DNA of 64,000 nt, from positions 29,982-93,981 of the forward strand of contig JAJEKV010000765.1 of NCBI GenBank assembly GCA_021234155.1. The letters are read 5' to 3'. Numbering within the stretch: the first letter of the stretch is position 1; each line of letters starts with the position of its first letter. This DNA is from Isoetes taiwanensis (Eukaryota; Streptophyta; Lycopodiopsida; Isoetales; Isoetaceae). The notes below the pieces were generated by a model. That model did no database searches. It saw nothing but the letters and a program-made list of their open reading frames with translations, and was not told the DNA's origin. This document shows, piece after piece, positions 44,605 to 56,888 of the stretch. Made by a program: the position numbers and the translations under genes.

Positions 44605-45840
44605 TGGCAGATCAGGGACCTAAGAATGTTTCTGAGAATGTTCCAGCAGGTATGGGGCAGCCAGTGGATGGTATGCCAGAAGTCCACCTTGCTGATGAGG
44701 GAATACTGTCAGCTTTTGGATGATGATCTGCCTGAATTTGAATTCGAGGCAGAGGTTGAGGCGGCCAAGGAAGTTGGCGCCAGAAACGAAACTCAGGAAG
44801 TGGTTACCAAGGAGAATGATCCTCAACGAGGAGAACCTTAGCCAGTTCCGTAGAAAACCCTCAGGGGCAAAACAATGCAACTGAGGAACCATTGGAACAG
44901 AGATTTCATCGGCTCAATGAAGAGTTTGAGAAAACTCGTAAAGAGCAAGTACTGCTCAAGGAAATTTTGGGAAAATTTTAAGAGCAGTTGAGCACTTGGG
45001 CTTCCGAGGGAAATGCCCGAGAACCGCGTCTGATGTCCACTATGGAAAAGTACTTGGAGGAAGCAAGGGGTGCTGTCGTAGCCCTGGGGGCAAGCGGAGA
45101 ACCTAGAAACGATGCTGTTGGAGGGGTTAATATCAAGCAACTTGGAGTTGCAGCTGAGATCCCTCAAGTAAACATGGAGAATCATGAAGGTACTAACCCA
45201 TCTGAAGATTCTCTGGGAGAATTGTCAGAAGAAGAGATCAAGTCTCTTGAACGGGTTAAAATGCCAGATTTCTATAGGAAGGATGTTACTCCAGAGCAAG
45301 CTATGCTTTGGTTTAACCAAATGAAGCTTTATTTTGCCGCAACAAAGAAAAATGATCCTGCTCGTTTATTGTATGCCACATTGAAGCTTAAGGGTCGAGT
45401 GGGATATCCATACTGAAGATGGATGAAAGCTACGCATTTGGGCTGAATTTTGTAAACTATTCAGGCAAGAGTATGCTCCCCACTATGACCGGTGACATGC
45501 CTTGATACAGTTGAAAGAAACTGTGCAGACTGGGAATCTGCAAGATTATGTGGCAGAACTACGAGCGTTGTTCTCGCGTTTGCCAGAATTGACAACCAGA
45601 ATGAGGGTTGATCATTTCGTGAATGGGCTAAAGGATGCCAATATTCAAAAGCATATACTTCAAGTTGAGCCTGCGAGTTTTGAGCTCGCATAGGTAGAAC
45701 AGGCTAGAAAGCTGGTTGGTAGGGAGGAATCCCGTAAAGCCCAAAGAATTGCTGAATGGAAGGCGAAAAGGACCGGGGGTGCCTCTCAGACTGGGTCACC
45801 TTCCAAAAAGCAAAAGAAAAATCCGGCTAAGGAAAAGCGG
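44605..45840 (+). pseudogene. Element D: gag
   Basis: From the ATG at 44,605 the sequence encodes MADQGPKNVSENVPAGMGQP, an acidic segment, a coiled-coil-like stretch near 44,900-44,990, and the retrotransposon gag domain at 45,240-45,420 (AMLWFNQMKLYFAATKKNDP). It continues through LKETVQTGNLQDYVAELRAL at 45,502-45,693. Breaks include a deletion near 44,720, a frame change near 44,840, a truncated WWDTH region near 45,410 and a stop at 45,691. Confidence 0.8.
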
Positions 45841-46983
45841 ATGATTAAGCCTAAGAAGGCTAGTGCTAAAACTAAAACATCCTTGGGATGTTATAACTGT
45901 GGCATTGTGGGACATTATTATGATCGGGATTGTACAAAGCCACAGAAGGATAAGAACATTTTAGCAGGTACCTCCAAAGGCGAGACGGAGGTGAAATCAT
46001 TATCGATGATTGCTCGTGAAGAGGATATGGTAAGTCCTACACAAGCTTATGTCGATAATGTGATAAGGTTGTTAGGAAGGATCAATGGTAAGGACTTGAT
46101 TGTCTTAATTGATTCTGGAAGTACTCACAACTTTATTTCTGCAGATGTGGTAGAGGAGCTGGGCTTGAGCCTAAACGAGGTGCATCCTTATATTATTGAT
46201 ACTGCGGTTGGGTCCCAGACTCAGCACCATCATCAACAAGCGCGGGGCGTTCGGTTGAAGTTGGTGGATAAGGAGACTTGTGATGCTGCCTCTATGGTCA
46301 TCGATTTTGATATTGCTAAGCTAAACTGCTATGATGTGATTCTGGGAATCCAGTGGTTGCAAAAAGCTCAGCCAATCATTTTATGGCTATCCCACACTGT
46401 AATGATCAAAATTTCACCTAAGAAAACAATTACTCTCCATGGCTTACCTTATGTGGGGCCTGGAAAATTGTTGTCTGCCACTGAGGCAAAGCGATGTTTT
46501 TATGTTAATAAAGATAGCTTTTTCTTGATGTATATCATGCCTGATGATGATATGGTTAAATATTGTAATTCAATGGAGGTAAACATTGAACTAGGTTTAG
46601 ATGTAAATCAAGAATTACAAAATCTTTTGGAAAGATTTAAAGACGTGTTCCCGGAAGAGTTGCCGAAAGGGCCACCACCTTCTCGGGGAGTTAAGCATGC
46701 AATTGTGCTTGAACCAGGGGTTAAGCCAATGGTGCATGCTCCATATCATCTTACTCCTCTAGAGTTAGAGGAAGTCAAGCATCAAGTTAAAGAACTGCTT
46801 GCAAGGGGATTTATTAAGCCTAGTAAGTCGCCTTTTGCGAGTCCAGTTTTGCTTGTTAAGAAAAAGGATGAGACTATGCGAATGTGCATAGACTCTCGTG
46901 CTCTTAACAAGGCAACTATCAAGGATAGATATCCATTACCTAGACTAGATGATATTCTAGATCGACTTGGTGGAGCCAAATAG
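45841..46983 (+). pseudogene. Element D: CCHC knuckle, protease and start of reverse transcriptase
   Basis: A 380-codon open frame covers the gag knuckle ([16 protein letters not shown], with one extra residue that alters CCHC spacing), the aspartic protease ([20 protein letters not shown]) and the linker ([20 protein letters not shown]). It then enters the RT from [20 protein letters not shown] through [20 protein letters not shown]. The usual Tyr in the CIDYR block is Ser here. It ends where a TGG codon has become TAG (46,981) just before [12 protein letters not shown]. The longest chromovirus frame in the window, but inactive. Confidence 0.85.
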
Positions 46984-47990
46984 TTCACTAAGATTGACTT
47001 ACGTAGTGGATATCATCAAAATAGGATTCGGGAGGGTGATGAATCTAAGACGACCTTTAGAACTCATCAGGGGCACTATGAGTTCTTAGTGATGCCGTTT
47101 GGCCTGACAAATGCTCCCGCAACCTTTATGAGGTTGATATTCTTAGAATACTTAGATAAGTTTGTCGAGGTGTTCCTCGATGATATACTTGTGTATTCAC
47201 AAACCTTGGAAGAGCACTTTGCTCATTTGGAGCATGTATTGCAAACTCTTCGAACTCAGAAACTTTATGCTAAGATATCCAAGTGTGATTTTCTTAAGCA
47301 AAGAGTTGCATACCTTGGACACATCCTTTCAGGGGAGGGAGTGTCGCCAGATCCCAATAAGGTGCAAGCAGTGCAAGACTGGCTACCACCTGAAAAAGTT
47401 TCTGAGTTGAGAAGTTTTTTGGGTTTGGCTACGTACTATCGAAAATTTGTGCCAAAATTGTCAAAAGTAGTAGCTCCACTCACGGATCTTTTGAAGAAAG
47501 ATCGCGAGTATGTATGGGAGGAAGCACAACAAGAAGCTTTTGAGCTTGTCAAAAGGTTGTTGGTTAGTAGCCCCATACTAAAGGTTCCCGATCTCAATGA
47601 ATCTTTTGAGGTTTATACCGATGCTTGTGGTCAAGCAATTGGGGCTGTATTAATGCAGCAAGGTCGGGTAGTGGCTTACGAAAGCCGAAAGCCGAAAGCT
47701 TAATTCTGATGGACGGAATTATGCCACATATGAGCAAGAGCTATTGGTGATAGTTCACGCTCTAAAAACATGGAGGCATTACTTGAGAAGTGGTACAAGT
47801 AAGGAACCACGCAAGTTTGTCGTCTATACTGATCATAAACCATTGAGATTTTTGCAAAGTCAAGCTGAGATTAGCTCTAGGTAGGCTAGGTGGCTTGATT
47901 TTCTCCATGAATTTCATTTTAGTATTGAGCATACACCTGGAAGAATAACCCAGTAGTTGATGCTTTATCAAGAATCAAGCATGATGCTCT
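46984..47990 (+). pseudogene. Element D: reverse transcriptase palm/thumb and RNase H
   Basis: After the stop the RT continues. The main frame (47,089-47,703) has [20 protein letters not shown] (about four residues lost before FLEYLDKFV), [20 protein letters not shown] with the FLDD catalytic box, [20 protein letters not shown], and [20 protein letters not shown]. RNase H starts with [20 protein letters not shown] and then shifts frame at 47,700. Remnants such as YTDHKPLRFLQSQ continue to about 47,990. Confidence 0.85.
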
Positions 47991-48120
47991 TGCTATTATG
48001 GAGAATGACCTTTTTCAGAAGATTAGCAATGCATATGCAAAGGATTAGCAAGACCCTGCAGTCACCAAAACTGGGGATTGGTGGACCGAGCAAGAAGGGT
48101 TATACTTCTATAAGGGAAGA

Positions 48121-48870
48121 GTGTATGTTCCTTTGTACGAAGAATTGCGAAAAGCAATTATTCATGAGCATCATGACACCCCACAAGGTGGGCATGGGTG
48201 TGAATGGAAAACCTATGAACTGGTTAAAAGGCAATATTATTGGCCGGGCTTGCAAGAGCAAGTGAAACAGATGGTTTCACATTGTTTGGTGTATCAGGCT
48301 GTGAAAGCTAACCATGGCAAGACCCCGGGCCTGTTACAACCCATTCCAGTACCTAATGAGAGGTGGAAATGTGTAGAATATGGACTTTGTAGTCTCATTA
48401 CCCCAGACTGCTAAGCAGCACACCCAGATCTTAGTAGTGGTTGGTTGCTTGACTAAGTATGTTAAGTTTATACCTCTAAGGGGTGATGCTATGGGATTCG
48501 ACGTAGCTGCAGCTTACATACAGTACGTATTTCTGACATTTGGGTTTCTGCTATCTATTATAAGTGATATACTAAGTTCACAAGTCAATTTTGATGAAAA
48601 ACAGTCTAAGTGGGAGGAAGGATTATTTGCCCTACTTGGAATTTGCCTACAATAATGGCCATCATACGGGTATCAAGATGATGCCTTTTGTGGCTATGAT
48701 GGGTAGGAACCCGAGAACTTATGCTGGGATGCACAAGTATCTCAAAGCAGAAGCAGCTGTGAATATGCTTCATCATATGGATGCAATACTGCGTCAATGC
48801 AAGATGAATTTGCAAAGGGCTCAAGATCGATATAAGTCTAGCGCTAATAAGCATAGATGAGATGTCTCCT
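48121..48870 (+). pseudogene. Element D: integrase with internal deletion
   Basis: The frame 48,121-48,414 has the H2C2 zinc-binding domain (EHHDTPQGGHGCEWKTYELV, YYWPGLQEQVKQMVSHCLVY). The integrase core begins in another frame (MDFVVSLPQTAKQHTQILVV at 48,380). At about 48,565 roughly 100 codons containing the second catalytic Asp and the catalytic Glu are missing. Sequence resumes with KQSKWEE and YNNGHHTGIKMMPFVAMMGR (48,591-48,860). The integrase cannot be functional. Confidence 0.85.
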
Positions 48871-48899
48871 ATGAGGAAGGAGACTATCTCTTTCTGAGA

Positions 48900-49274
48900 G
48901 TGGTCTATCCTTCGTCACTAAGGGTGAATAGTTTACGATCTTTAGTGAAAGGACGGGTGCCTAAGCTTACCCCGCGATATGCCGGTCCAATGGCATATGA
49001 GTTGAGCTTGCCACAGGACCTAGGGATCCATCCTGTGTTTCATGTAAGTCAACTGAAGCGTGCTATACTAGATACGGATAACGTGGTTAGTCCTAAGAGT
49101 ATACCGCTTGTCTTAAACTCCTCTGTAGCACCAGAACGTCTTTTGGATAAAAGAGTTCGGCAGCTACGCAACAGAGATGTTGTAGAACAGTTGGTCTTGT
49201 GCCGAGGCCAGACTCCCGAGGATGCCACATGGGAATCGGATGAGTTCGTGCAGCGGTTTCCTCACCTGAACTAA
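48900..49274 (+). pseudogene. Element D: integrase C-terminus and chromodomain
   Basis: The 124-codon frame encodes KGRVPKLTPRYAGPMAYELS (a short deletion after RYAG), LGIHPVFHVSQLKRAILDTD and a chromodomain-like end: LLDKRVRQLRNRDVVEQLVL, then TPEDATWESDEFVQRFPHLN before the stop. The ATWE segment is typical of chromodomains in chromovirus integrases. Confidence 0.85.
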
Positions 49275-49300
49275 TTAAAATACCTTGAGGACAAGGTCTT

Positions 49301-49313
49301 AGAGGAGGGAGGA
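49301..49313 (+). other. Polypurine tract, element D
   Basis: AGAGGAGGGAGGA lies directly before the LTR start TGTTACAG at 49,316, the position required for plus-strand DNA priming. Confidence 0.85.
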
Positions 49314-49315
49314 AT

Positions 49316-49407
49316 TGTTACAGGTGCTCCCAGGGGTGACCGTTTTACGGACTCTTGACAGATATCCATGAGCACGGGGGTACCGACGATAGCATGCCGG
49401 GGGCATA
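49316..49407 (+). mobile_element. Element D 3' LTR, first 92 bp only
   Basis: Begins TGTTACAGGTGCTCCCAGG and ends at GGGGGCATA, where protease-linker sequence follows directly. The rest of the LTR is missing here. Confidence 0.8.
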
Positions 49408-50390
49408 CGTGATGCTGCCTCTATGGTCATCGGTTTTGATATTGCCAAGTTAAATCGCTATGATGTGATTCTGGGAATCCAGTGGTTGCAAAAAGCTCAG
49501 CCAATCATTTTATAGCATCCCACACTGTAATTATCAAAATTTCACCTAAGAAAACAATTATTCTCCATGGCTTACCTTATGTGGGGCCTGGAAAATTGTT
49601 GTCTGCCAAGCCACTGAGGCAAAGCGATGTTTTCAAGTTAATAAAGATAGTTTTTTCTTGATGTATATCATGCCTGATGATGACATGGTTAAGTATTGTA
49701 ATTCTATGGGGACATTTTAGGGGCTAGCAAAGTTGGTCCTAGGGATGCAACTTATAATGTTTTAATGAAAAAACATTAGCTATGCTAAGGTGGGACATTA
49801 AATAAATGTTAATGTACCCACGTGGCACCTTATGATTGGTTGGGATTGGACCAATCAGAAAAAGGAGCAGAAAGCTCGAAGCTTTTTGTGTTGGGCCTGA
49901 TATCAAGCAAGAGAAGGGACAACAAGACCATCTATGCTCAGATTCATCCATGCCTGAGCATGAAAGCCACTTATAAGTGGTCGGATCTGCATGAAAAGCC
50001 ATGCAGCAAGGGATTCAGCCCTATTTAAGGGATGATAATTCGATTTGGAGAGACCCACGAATTGGTGAAGGCTTTAAAATTGCTGTTTTGTCTCTGCTAC
50101 AGACCAGCCAAGGAGTCTTTGGTATTCTTCAGCTAAATCCGACCTCTTTGAGCTCGGTTTTGGTCTCTGAAGCACCCTAGGGGTGGCTGGATATCAAGGA
50201 AGCAATCCGGGCTGATTGCTTGCAAGTCCTTGCAAGAGATTCACTTGTAATTGGAGTACAAGGGTGTGGGTTACATTTGACTGCAGTATTGCAATACTGA
50301 TTGCAAGAGTGAGCTTGCATCAAAAGAATTATCTCAGGGAGATAATTCCCTGATCCTTGTGTGCAAACGATCATTCGATTCTTTTAGAAA
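49408..50390 (+). mobile_element. Chimeric fragment 1: protease linker fused to LTR
   Basis: Positions 49,408-49,705 encode the protease-to-RT linker ([14 protein letters not shown] region) with indels. At 49,706 this turns into mid-LTR sequence (GGGGACATTTTAGGGGC) and follows the LTR to about 50,390, including a TATA-like CTATTTAAGG at 50,021 and the GATCCTTGTGTGCAAA segment near 50,353. The junction is the same as in chimera 2 and in element B. Confidence 0.8.
50021..50030 (+). promoter_or_regulatory. TATA-like element in chromovirus LTR
   Basis: CTATTTAAGG occurs in all LTR copies that retain this region (also 51,119-51,128, and in complement near 29,815 and 40,012). It is the likely core promoter of the element. 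Confidence 0.45.
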
Positions 50391-50803
50391 GGATTCTTTT
50401 AGAAGTGGTACAAGTAAGGAAGCACACAAGTTTGTCGTCTATACTGATCATGACACCCCACAAGCTGGGCTTGAGCCTAAGTGAGGTGCATCCTTATATT
50501 ATTGAGACTGCGGCTGGGTTCCAGACTCAGCACCATCATCAACAGGTGCGGGGCATTCGGTTGAAGTTGGTGGGGGAATCCAGTGGTTGCAAAAAGCTCA
50601 ACCAATCATCTTATGGCCATCCCATACTGTAATGATCAAAATTTCACCTAAGAAAACAATTACCCTCCATGGCTTACCTTATGTGGGGCCTGGAAAATTG
50701 TTGTCTGCCACTGAGGCAAAGCGATGTTTTCAAGTTAATAAAGATAGCTTTTTCTTGATGTATATCATGCCTGATGATGACATGGTTAAGTATTGTAATT
50801 CTA
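50391..50803 (+). pseudogene. Mosaic of RNase H, integrase and protease fragments
   Basis: Short pieces are joined out of order. RNase H sequence (GTGGTACAAGTAAGGAA to ACTGATCAT, as at 47,790) is followed by integrase sequence (GACACCCCACAAG, as at 48,176). Next come protease sequence (GGGCTTGAGCCTAAG onward, as at 46,161) and linker sequence (as at 46,350-46,575). The pattern suggests repeated template switching. No function is possible. Confidence 0.75.
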
Positions 50804-51338
50804 TGGGGACATTTTAGGGGCTAGCAAAGTTGGTCCTAGGGGTGCAACTTATAATGTTTTAATGAAAAAACATTAGCTATGCTAAAGGTGGGACATTAAA
50901 TAAATGTTAATGTACCCACGTGGCACCTTATGGTTGGTTCGGATTAGACCAATCAGAAAAAGGGGCAAAAAGCTCGAAGCCTTTTGTGTTGGGCTTGATA
51001 TCAAGCAAGAGAAGGGGCAGCAAGACCATCTACGCTCAGATTCATCCATGCCTGAGCATGAAAGCCACCTGTAAGTGGTCGGATCTGCATGAGAAGCCAT
51101 GCAGCAAGGGATTCAGCCCTATTTAAGGGCTGATAATTCGATTTGGAGATACCCACGAATTGCTAAAGGCTTCAAAATCGTTATTTTGTCTCTGTTACAG
51201 ACCAGCCAAGGAGTCTTTTGTATTCTCCAGCCAAATCCGACCTCTTTGAGTACAGTTTTAGTCTCTGAAGCAACCTGGGGGTGGCTGGATATCAAAGAAG
51301 CAATCTAGGCTGATTGTTTGCAAGTCCTTGCAAGAGAT
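50804..51338 (+). mobile_element. Chimeric fragment 2: LTR part
   Basis: From the shared junction at about 50,806 the sequence follows the family LTR to TTCACTTGTAATTG near 51,338, including CTATTTAAGG at 51,119-51,128. The last third of the LTR is absent. Confidence 0.8.
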
Positions 51339-54300
51339 TCACTTGTAATTGCAATCCTCCCTTCAATCATAGGAAAATTGGCTCTCCACAAGAAAAGCAT
51401 TCAAACCAAAAAAACTACCATTTTCAAGAAAATAGGTGCATCCCATTTTATTTCTTACTTTTACACCCTATTAAATCCTACTAAAAGTAGATAAAGAAAA
51501 GATAGATAGAGAATGTCCATTATTCCTGCACTCATAACTTGAGCTACAGAGTTCAGATTCAAGTGATCTTGGGCTCTTTGGAAAGCTTATGTAGAGATAT
51601 TTTATTGGCATATGATTTTACCCAGATCTATCAGGATAGATACTTGTTTTCTATACTTTTCAATCTGGATACCTTTTTGCAAAGTGCATACCATGCAGAT
51701 TTGATGGTAATATGGTTCTTATCATAACTTTTAAATTTGAACTCCATTTTGAGTGTTTTTTATTGCATTCGAAAGCTCTCTCTGGGATCTTTCTAAGATA
51801 TATGAAATGGTCATGTTTGGTTAGGTTTTTCGATCAAAACCGTAAAATTTCAGGCAGATTTGGTAGGGTTTCACACCCCACTAGTTGATTAAAACATGGT
51901 TTGCACAATAGCAAATCATACTCTCTGCCCAATTAATTATTCTGATCATGTCATTTGTCTTGCATTATTATAGTGAAGTAAGCTCTTATGAACATATTGG
52001 AAAGATGATATTATTGTGGCCACGTTTTGTATCGAAAAAAAATTGAAACTTCTTGTTCAGATGTGTTATGGGATTTGTGCTATGTTTGAAATTTTATATG
52101 TTATTCATGAACTTGCCAATGTTTTCTGAATTTTTATTTCTTTTCCAAACCAAAAACAACATCTTCCATAACACACCAAAACAAAAAGTTTCAATAAGTG
52201 GCCACCAGAATTCACAACAGCTTGTATGAATAGTCTTCTCTATTTTCTGGGATACATTTTGAATTACAAGCCTACAAGTGTTTTAATGGGATGTGTATTT
52301 ACAGTTGGAGTTTTCTTGTCATTTTTATGGTATTTCCATGTTTGAGTCAGAGTCCAAAAGCCTCAAGAAGCACTGCAAAAACTTTGGGGAATATGGAAAA
52401 ACTCAAATTAGAAAGTGATCGGTTTGCAACAGGAAGTCTCTCGATATTATGAGTTGTTCTGAGCCCTTATGCTTGAGTTGTTATGAGCCTATATACCTCA
52501 GTACGGCTTCTTTTCACACAAGCTATGCAAATCGCTTCAGGTTGTAGGTGGTGATGTCACAGTCGGTTGTTTATTTGGGACAATTTGTGACTTTGAATGG
52601 AAATATCCATTTCCACCTGCTATAATTCCCCTTGGAATGGGAAAATAATTTTCCACATTCAATTGAATGGGTGTGTGTTATTTCTTATCTGACAACACTG
52701 GTATCACCACATGGCCAACCTGTTTGGATTCAATTGCGCACCATCATCCTATTTGGATTCAACTACACATCAGAGCTTATTGTCATTTTAAAATAGGTTG
52801 GAACTGGTCGTTAGTCAGTGGAAAGAACTTTGAATGATGTAGCTAATCCAAAGCTATGGTTGTTGATAGGAAGGTTATGAGCCATGTTAAAATATCACTT
52901 GAAATGAATATACAAAATTGATAATGGGCATGGGCAAAATAAGAGGCAATATACTGTCTATAAGCCTTCAGAATGTCCTAAGTAATGTTGCTTGCATATG
53001 TGAAAAAAAGTTAGAATTAACAGTGATTTAGTGTATCAAACATTTCCTATCATGATTGTAACTTATAAGCACAGTGCCAAGATTGACGTCCAGTACAAAC
53101 TCATTTTAAGACTTGAAAGATATTAATGTCTTTCATTCAGCCTTTCCTAACCATTGGATATTAATGTGATCTGAAACTAATTAATAAATGTTGTCTTTTG
53201 GTTTACTTATAGAGAGAGGAGAACATGAATTATAGAATGAATCTGAATGTATTTTACCTATAAGACATATGCATTAGAGTTGGATTTACAATGCCTTCAT
53301 AAGGTTATGTAGTACTATATGTGGGAAGAGAAACACCAATAACTTCATGCGAAAAATTTGAGGCAAGTTCTTTTTGTAAAACTTTGATTTGCTGGTTCTG
53401 AGGCTTGGTGAGACAAACCTCCTCAGGGTTCCAAATTCTGCCACAGTTCAGAGTTATTATGAGCCTCCCTTTTCTTTTTCAGCTTTTGTCATAACTACCT
53501 TGTTGGTTGCCCAAATGTGACCCTAGATATTCTTAGGAGAAACGATATATACATTCTTTATACATGTTGTGGACTTGGTATTCTCAATAGAATAAATTTA
53601 TGTACTGCTCTTTGAATATCGGAGACCAATATTTGATGCTATGGTTGCAGGTTGTATACATCTATTTTTAGATAAGGATGCAACCTATACTCAATATGTT
53701 TGTCATTTACCAGAATAGTTACTCAGTCTACATATCTTAGGAGGATGTGAGAAAGAAAGGGTTTGAGTTAGAGGGACGGTTGTGCAGTATTCACAATATG
53801 AGATTGAAGGTATGAGAGACAACATTATTTCAACGATATCCAGACTTGTGTACATGCACAAGACTGATTAGGATGATGGCATTTGATATTACCTTCCTTA
53901 GAATTGCATCAGGTCTTCAATAGATCAAGGTATATTGCAGCCCATTGTCAATGAACACCATCACTATGTCAAGAAGAACATATTCTTTGCCAAGCTATGA
54001 GATGTTGCCATTTACATGAATATTAATCAACTAGATTCAAGTTTTCTTTGACAACAGAATATGTAGCAGGTACCTTATATTGGAACCTTGGCTTCGACTT
54101 GCAATTCTCTGGTCATCTGAAGCTTTTAGGTATGGAAAATGTAATTTAAGGTAGATTACTATGTTTGTTAGGCAGAACAAGGTTCCTCTCCCCAGTGATC
54201 TGCCCATAAAAATGCACAAGAATTTTTTAAGGATGGATTAACTGCCATAAGGCTTTGGATTAGAAAGATCTAGGTGAACAGTTAATGTGATTTTAATTTT

Positions 54301-55067
54301 GGTAAAATGTTTTGTTTCAGCTTCTAGCCATGGCAAAGGCAATATTTTTTGCACTTTGTAAGAACGCTGAAGAAAGCATTAAACTTTAGGTATAAGTTGA
54401 AAACGTATATTTACATCTACTCTCAAATGTTTCTTCATGCTTTAATAGGGTTTTCTTTGTTACTGGCTGCACTTCTGCAATAGGAATTTTAGAACTTCTC
54501 TATATAACAACTTGCTATAGAAGGTGCATGACAAGAACATTCCTGCTTATGTTGTATTATTATACCTAGTTTTTACCACGACTATTTCATGTTCATTCCA
54601 TTATTTAAATTTAGGGTGCTTTCGTTTTATTGCGGTGCTCTCTATGTGGCAAATCGAAGGGCCTGATAGTTATCTCTGGGGCACATTCCGCTCAACTTCT
54701 TCGCACACTTCTGATGTGGTCTGAAATGTGATGCCGCAGAAGATGGACCCATAGAAAAAGCAGCTATATCTTGGAATTTGTAAGCAATCAACCAATAAAT
54801 AAAAAATGAAGCGAAATAATCAGATTTACAAAAAGTTAACTATGTACACATTCTAGTTATTTGGGAAGCCAGATAGTTAACAATGTTCCCAAGTAGTAGC
54901 TATTATAGAGATAAATGCATGACGGTTGCAGGTTCCAACCTTAGGTTAGCTTGACGATTCCTGACATAAAGTTTGATAATTGAATGATATTTCATCGATC
55001 TAGACCATTTATCCAAATTGTTGCACCTAAATATACAATAGCAAATCATTCTAGCAAGCTCAATTTT
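51339..55067. other. Featureless AT-rich stretch
   Basis: No gene or recognisable element is supported over 3.7 kb. Frames at 51,539-51,727, 54,037-54,219 and 54,524-54,724 have no motif and no flanking coding signal. It may be host intergenic or intronic sequence, or a long-decayed element. Confidence 0.4.
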
Positions 55068-55186
55068 AAGGTTAGACTTGCTTAGATCTAATGCAACATG
55101 CACAACTCTGTCCGTATAGAGTAGTTGAAGGTTAGACTTGCTTAGATCTAATGCAATATGCATAACTCTGTCTTATAGAGTAGTTG
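55068..55186. repeat. Two-copy tandem duplication, 60-bp period
   Basis: AAGGTTAGACTTGCTTAGAT and the following 40 bases occur at 55,068-55,127 and 55,128-55,186 with few differences. Confidence 0.9.
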
Positions 55187-55890
55187 ACACTTAGCCTGTA
55201 ATGATCCATTCTATAATCCTGGCCACAAAGACAAAATGACCTGATTTGCATTGTTTTGCAAACCACATGGGCTAGCATGTTTTTATATTTGTTTTGTTCT
55301 TTTTGGTAAATAAAATATTAGATATTTGAGGATGAAAATTAAGGCAAATGTGTACAGTCTGTAATTGGTTGGATGGGGGGCTTTTTATGGAAGGGGAGGC
55401 ACAGGCTTGGGCAAATCATGGCATGTAGCCCAGGGTTTATGGAGCTTCTATTTAGGTATGTCTTTATTCATTTTGTTTGGGGTCCTTTCTCTTTTAGCTT
55501 TGTTCTGTTGTGGAGGTCTGCCCAAGCTTACGTTGCTTGCCCTTTGTTTTTTGTAGTTTTTGCTAAACATATCATCTCATTTAATTGGTAATAAGTGTTA
55601 CAACAATTTTGGCTTCAAGTAGTAGAGGCCTTGCACTATTTTTTGAAGGTTTATAGATGTTCAGAATTTATTGCTTTTCATAGTGATTGCTTGCAAATAG
55701 GGTTTTTGAGGAAGAAAGTTATGTGTGGTTGCTAGGCCAGTTAACCCTATTGGTGCCAGATTAGTACTGGTCGTTGTTCCATATCCTGACCATCATGATC
55801 CATTCAACTCTCTTAACCAGAGTACAAGCTTACCTGTTCCATGTGGCCTTAGAGAATGATGCCTGTACAAATGCAATTGAGGAAGTATTG
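55187..55890. other. Spacer without a recognisable gene
   Basis: Frames at 55,365-55,591 encode tryptophan- and phenylalanine-rich sequence without a known domain. I see nothing supportable. Confidence 0.35.
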
Positions 55891-55894
55891 AATG

Positions 55895-56640
55895 TTTTTT
55901 TTTTAAGGACGAAAGCCAAAAAGTTTATTAATTAGATAAAAAGTACAAAATTTACATGTCTTATCTAACTGTGTAAGCACAAAAAGATGTCATAAAAGCA
56001 CGAGCCTGGAGCACAATGTACTTACTCCAGCATAGAAGACTAACGATAGGAATTAATTTGAAGGTACTGAATCCAGATGCCTTCCATCATTTCTGATTCA
56101 AGGGAGGAACACTTGTAAGCTGTCAATATCTTTTTCTGGGCCACCGTAATAATAACAGTGTGCAGATGAATAAATGCCCTGAAAGATGTGGTGTCTGCGG
56201 CGCTCCCATATCGACCATAGAAGCCAACGAGGACCAAGAAGGAGTGTTTAGAATTCTATCCAAAGCAATGGATTGCCAAAAGTTACAGAAAGCATCATAC
56301 ACATCCGGCTCCAGCCATTCCCAATACTCCTGGAAGAACTCAACTGGCAAACCATCCAAACCTGGGCATTTGCCTCTTTTCAGTTCAAAGACTTTTGAAT
56401 CTAAATCATCAGCTGTCATAGCCACCTCTATTGACATGCGCTGCTTGTCAGAGATGATGAGGGAAATCTTAGACAAAATAGCATCTCGCATTTCTGATTG
56501 AAAGGGAAGATCTTTCTCGGCGAAAAAAGTCTGTAAGTGGTTATGCAGAGGTTGCTTGAGTTTTGTTGGCTCTATTAGCACTGAGCCATCTGGCAAAAGC
56601 AATGAGGATATGGTTGACGTCATGCGATGCCTCTTAAACC
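55895..56640 (-). mobile_element. Truncated LINE, reverse transcriptase N-terminal region
   Basis: The minus-strand frame 56,123-56,623 encodes the region between LINE endonuclease and RT (ISSLLLPDGSVLIEPTKLKQ) and the first RT block (LKRGKCPGLDGLPVEFFQEY, matching the K-x-PG-x-DG-x-P-x-EF motif). Past about 56,260 it passes into 3'-type sequence and a T10 run at 55,895-55,904, the complement of a poly(A) tail. The RT core is missing, so this copy has an internal deletion, another short LINE derivative. Confidence 0.7.
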
Positions 56641-56694
56641 ATCATTCAATTAAATTGGGATTATGTCTTAATTTTGGGATAAATTTTATATTGC

Positions 56695-56740
56695 ACTTTT
56701 TTAGTAACTTTGTTAAATTCACTTTTTTAGTAACTTTGTT
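56695..56740. repeat. Short tandem repeat (26-bp period)
   Basis: ACTTTTTTAGTAACTTTGTT occurs twice, 26 bp apart, just left of the DUF7869-like gene. It could be subterminal to that element, but no terminal inverted repeat was found. Confidence 0.7.
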
Positions 56741-56888
56741 GCCCTTAGACTAGAATAGACGTTAACATATAATCACACACGGGAATATAAACTCACACCT
56801 TAACTTCAAATTATAAAATCATATATCATGGAACTCATATATCATACAACTTTTATTAACTGTAGAAAAGATACATAGTAATTGTTTT

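Noticed and set aside
55365-55591. Hydrophobic frames suggesting a small membrane protein
   Set aside because: Two overlapping short frames with no family resemblance, conservation evidence or flanking gene signals; TTT/CTT-rich DNA gives such frames by chance.
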